Below are positions 20,056 through 20,290 of a stretch of 20,290 bases of DNA, in pieces. The translations under genes were made by a program, and so were the position numbers. The notes beneath the pieces are model-generated. The model was not told where the DNA came from, ran no database searches, and worked only from the letters and a program-made list of their open reading frames with translations. This stretch comes from CSBr16-57R1 sp041163265. GTDB taxonomy: Bacteria > Actinomycetota > Nitriliruptoria > Nitriliruptorales > Nitriliruptoraceae. Position 1 is the stretch's first letter. Each line of letters starts with the position of its first letter. Location of the stretch: the NCBI GenBank assembly GCA_041163265.1, contig JBEARL010000018.1, forward strand, positions 1 to 20,290. Reading direction: 5' to 3'.

Positions 20056-20290
20056 CCTCCGGGTCGGTCGGGCGGCGCCCGGCGCCGCGGCGCCACCACC
20101 ACGCCCCCGCCGCGGCGAGCACTGCGACGGCGACGCCGGGCAGCGCCCGCCACCACCCCGCGGCGGCCGAGGACAGCGAGACGGGGCGGACGTCCCCGAC
20201 GGGCAGCTCCCAGGTCACGGTCCGTCCCTCGAGCCGGTCGCCGTCGTGCGAGCGGACCGGCCCGGGGACTTGCAGCCGGAGCACGGGACG
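20039..20290 (-). CDS. LppM-like/DUF3153 membrane protein, C-terminal fragment
   Basis: Open to the window edge; 83 residues and the stop are inside. The visible part starts in a beta-rich segment, LRLQVPGPVRSHDGDRLEG then RTVTWELPVGD. This resembles the conserved end of LppM/DUF3153 domains (a 'PG-V...dG-tvtW' pattern). A single transmembrane helix (LPGVAVAVLAAAGAWWW) and a basic tail (RRGAGRR) follow. That topology places the folded domain outside and a short tail in the cytosol. The N-terminus, with the expected signal peptide or lipobox, is missing, so family assignment is tentative. Its 3' end overlaps the plus-strand gene at 19279-20055 by 17 bp. Confidence 0.65.
   Translation of the reverse strand, partial: RPVLRLQVPGPVRSHDGDRLEGRTVTWELPVGDVRPVSLSSAAAGWWRALPGVAVAVLAAAGAWWWRRGAGRRPTDPEVSPAG

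Noticed and set aside
1..20290. tRNA genes, insertion sequences, phage genes or toxin-antitoxin pairs.
   Set aside because: No T-loop/acceptor pairings, transposase motifs, terminal repeats or toxin folds were seen; all long frames are accounted for.

Overview
This is a very GC-rich, densely packed bacterial chromosomal segment. An Mca-type mycothiol S-conjugate amidase, an actinobacterial glutamate-cysteine-ligase-like family, a sortase paired with a DUF4397 protein, GTG/TTG starts and TANNNT-type -10 elements together point to Actinomycetota. A deep-branching class (Thermoleophilia or Nitriliruptoria-like) is possible, but I cannot decide it from the sequence. No insertion sequence, prophage, tRNA, rRNA or CRISPR array is visible. 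Composition looks uniform and no gene-free stretch exceeds about 220 bp.

Left part (1-4211, all minus strand): a class E/F-type sortase cut by the window edge sits directly behind a secreted DUF4397 protein with a sorting-signal-like C-terminus. Upstream of these lie the translational GTPase TypA/BipA and pyridoxamine 5'-phosphate oxidase PdxH. Middle-left (4293-8284, plus strand): a GCS2-family ligase is translationally coupled to an AstE/AspA-family zinc hydrolase, followed by a Tat-exported glycine-rich surface protein. Next comes a minus-strand pair, a CinA-type molybdopterin-binding-domain protein and Mca (8266-9989). Divergent from it is a plus-strand pair, an unknown polytopic membrane protein and a SpoU/TrmH-type RNA methyltransferase (10108-11711).

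Right part: an MFS transporter, a TetR regulator and a DUF885 metallopeptidase-like protein are read leftward (11599-15538). A DEAD-box helicase with a long RGG-type tail is read rightward (15755-17656). It converges on an FHA-LuxR fusion regulator, which lies downstream of a PHP phosphoesterase with an apparently leaderless transcript. A plus-strand two-domain protein (DUF6941-like plus a putative split barrel) and the C-terminal end of an LppM-like/DUF3153 protein close the window.

Housekeeping functions (ribosome-associated GTPase, rRNA/tRNA methylation, RNA helicase, B6 metabolism) are mixed with thiol/amide chemistry (ligase, aspartoacylase-like hydrolase, Mca) and cell-surface functions (sortase/DUF4397, glycine-rich protein, LppM-like). 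Three convergent pairs overlap at their 3' ends; the longest overlap, 113 bp, puts the MFS tail antisense to the catalytic C-terminus of the methyltransferase. Several intergenic regions carry perfect inverted repeats near predicted -10 elements. The least explained items are the ligase-hydrolase pair, the FHA-LuxR switch, the two-domain protein at 19279-20055 and the coupled membrane protein at 10108-10968.
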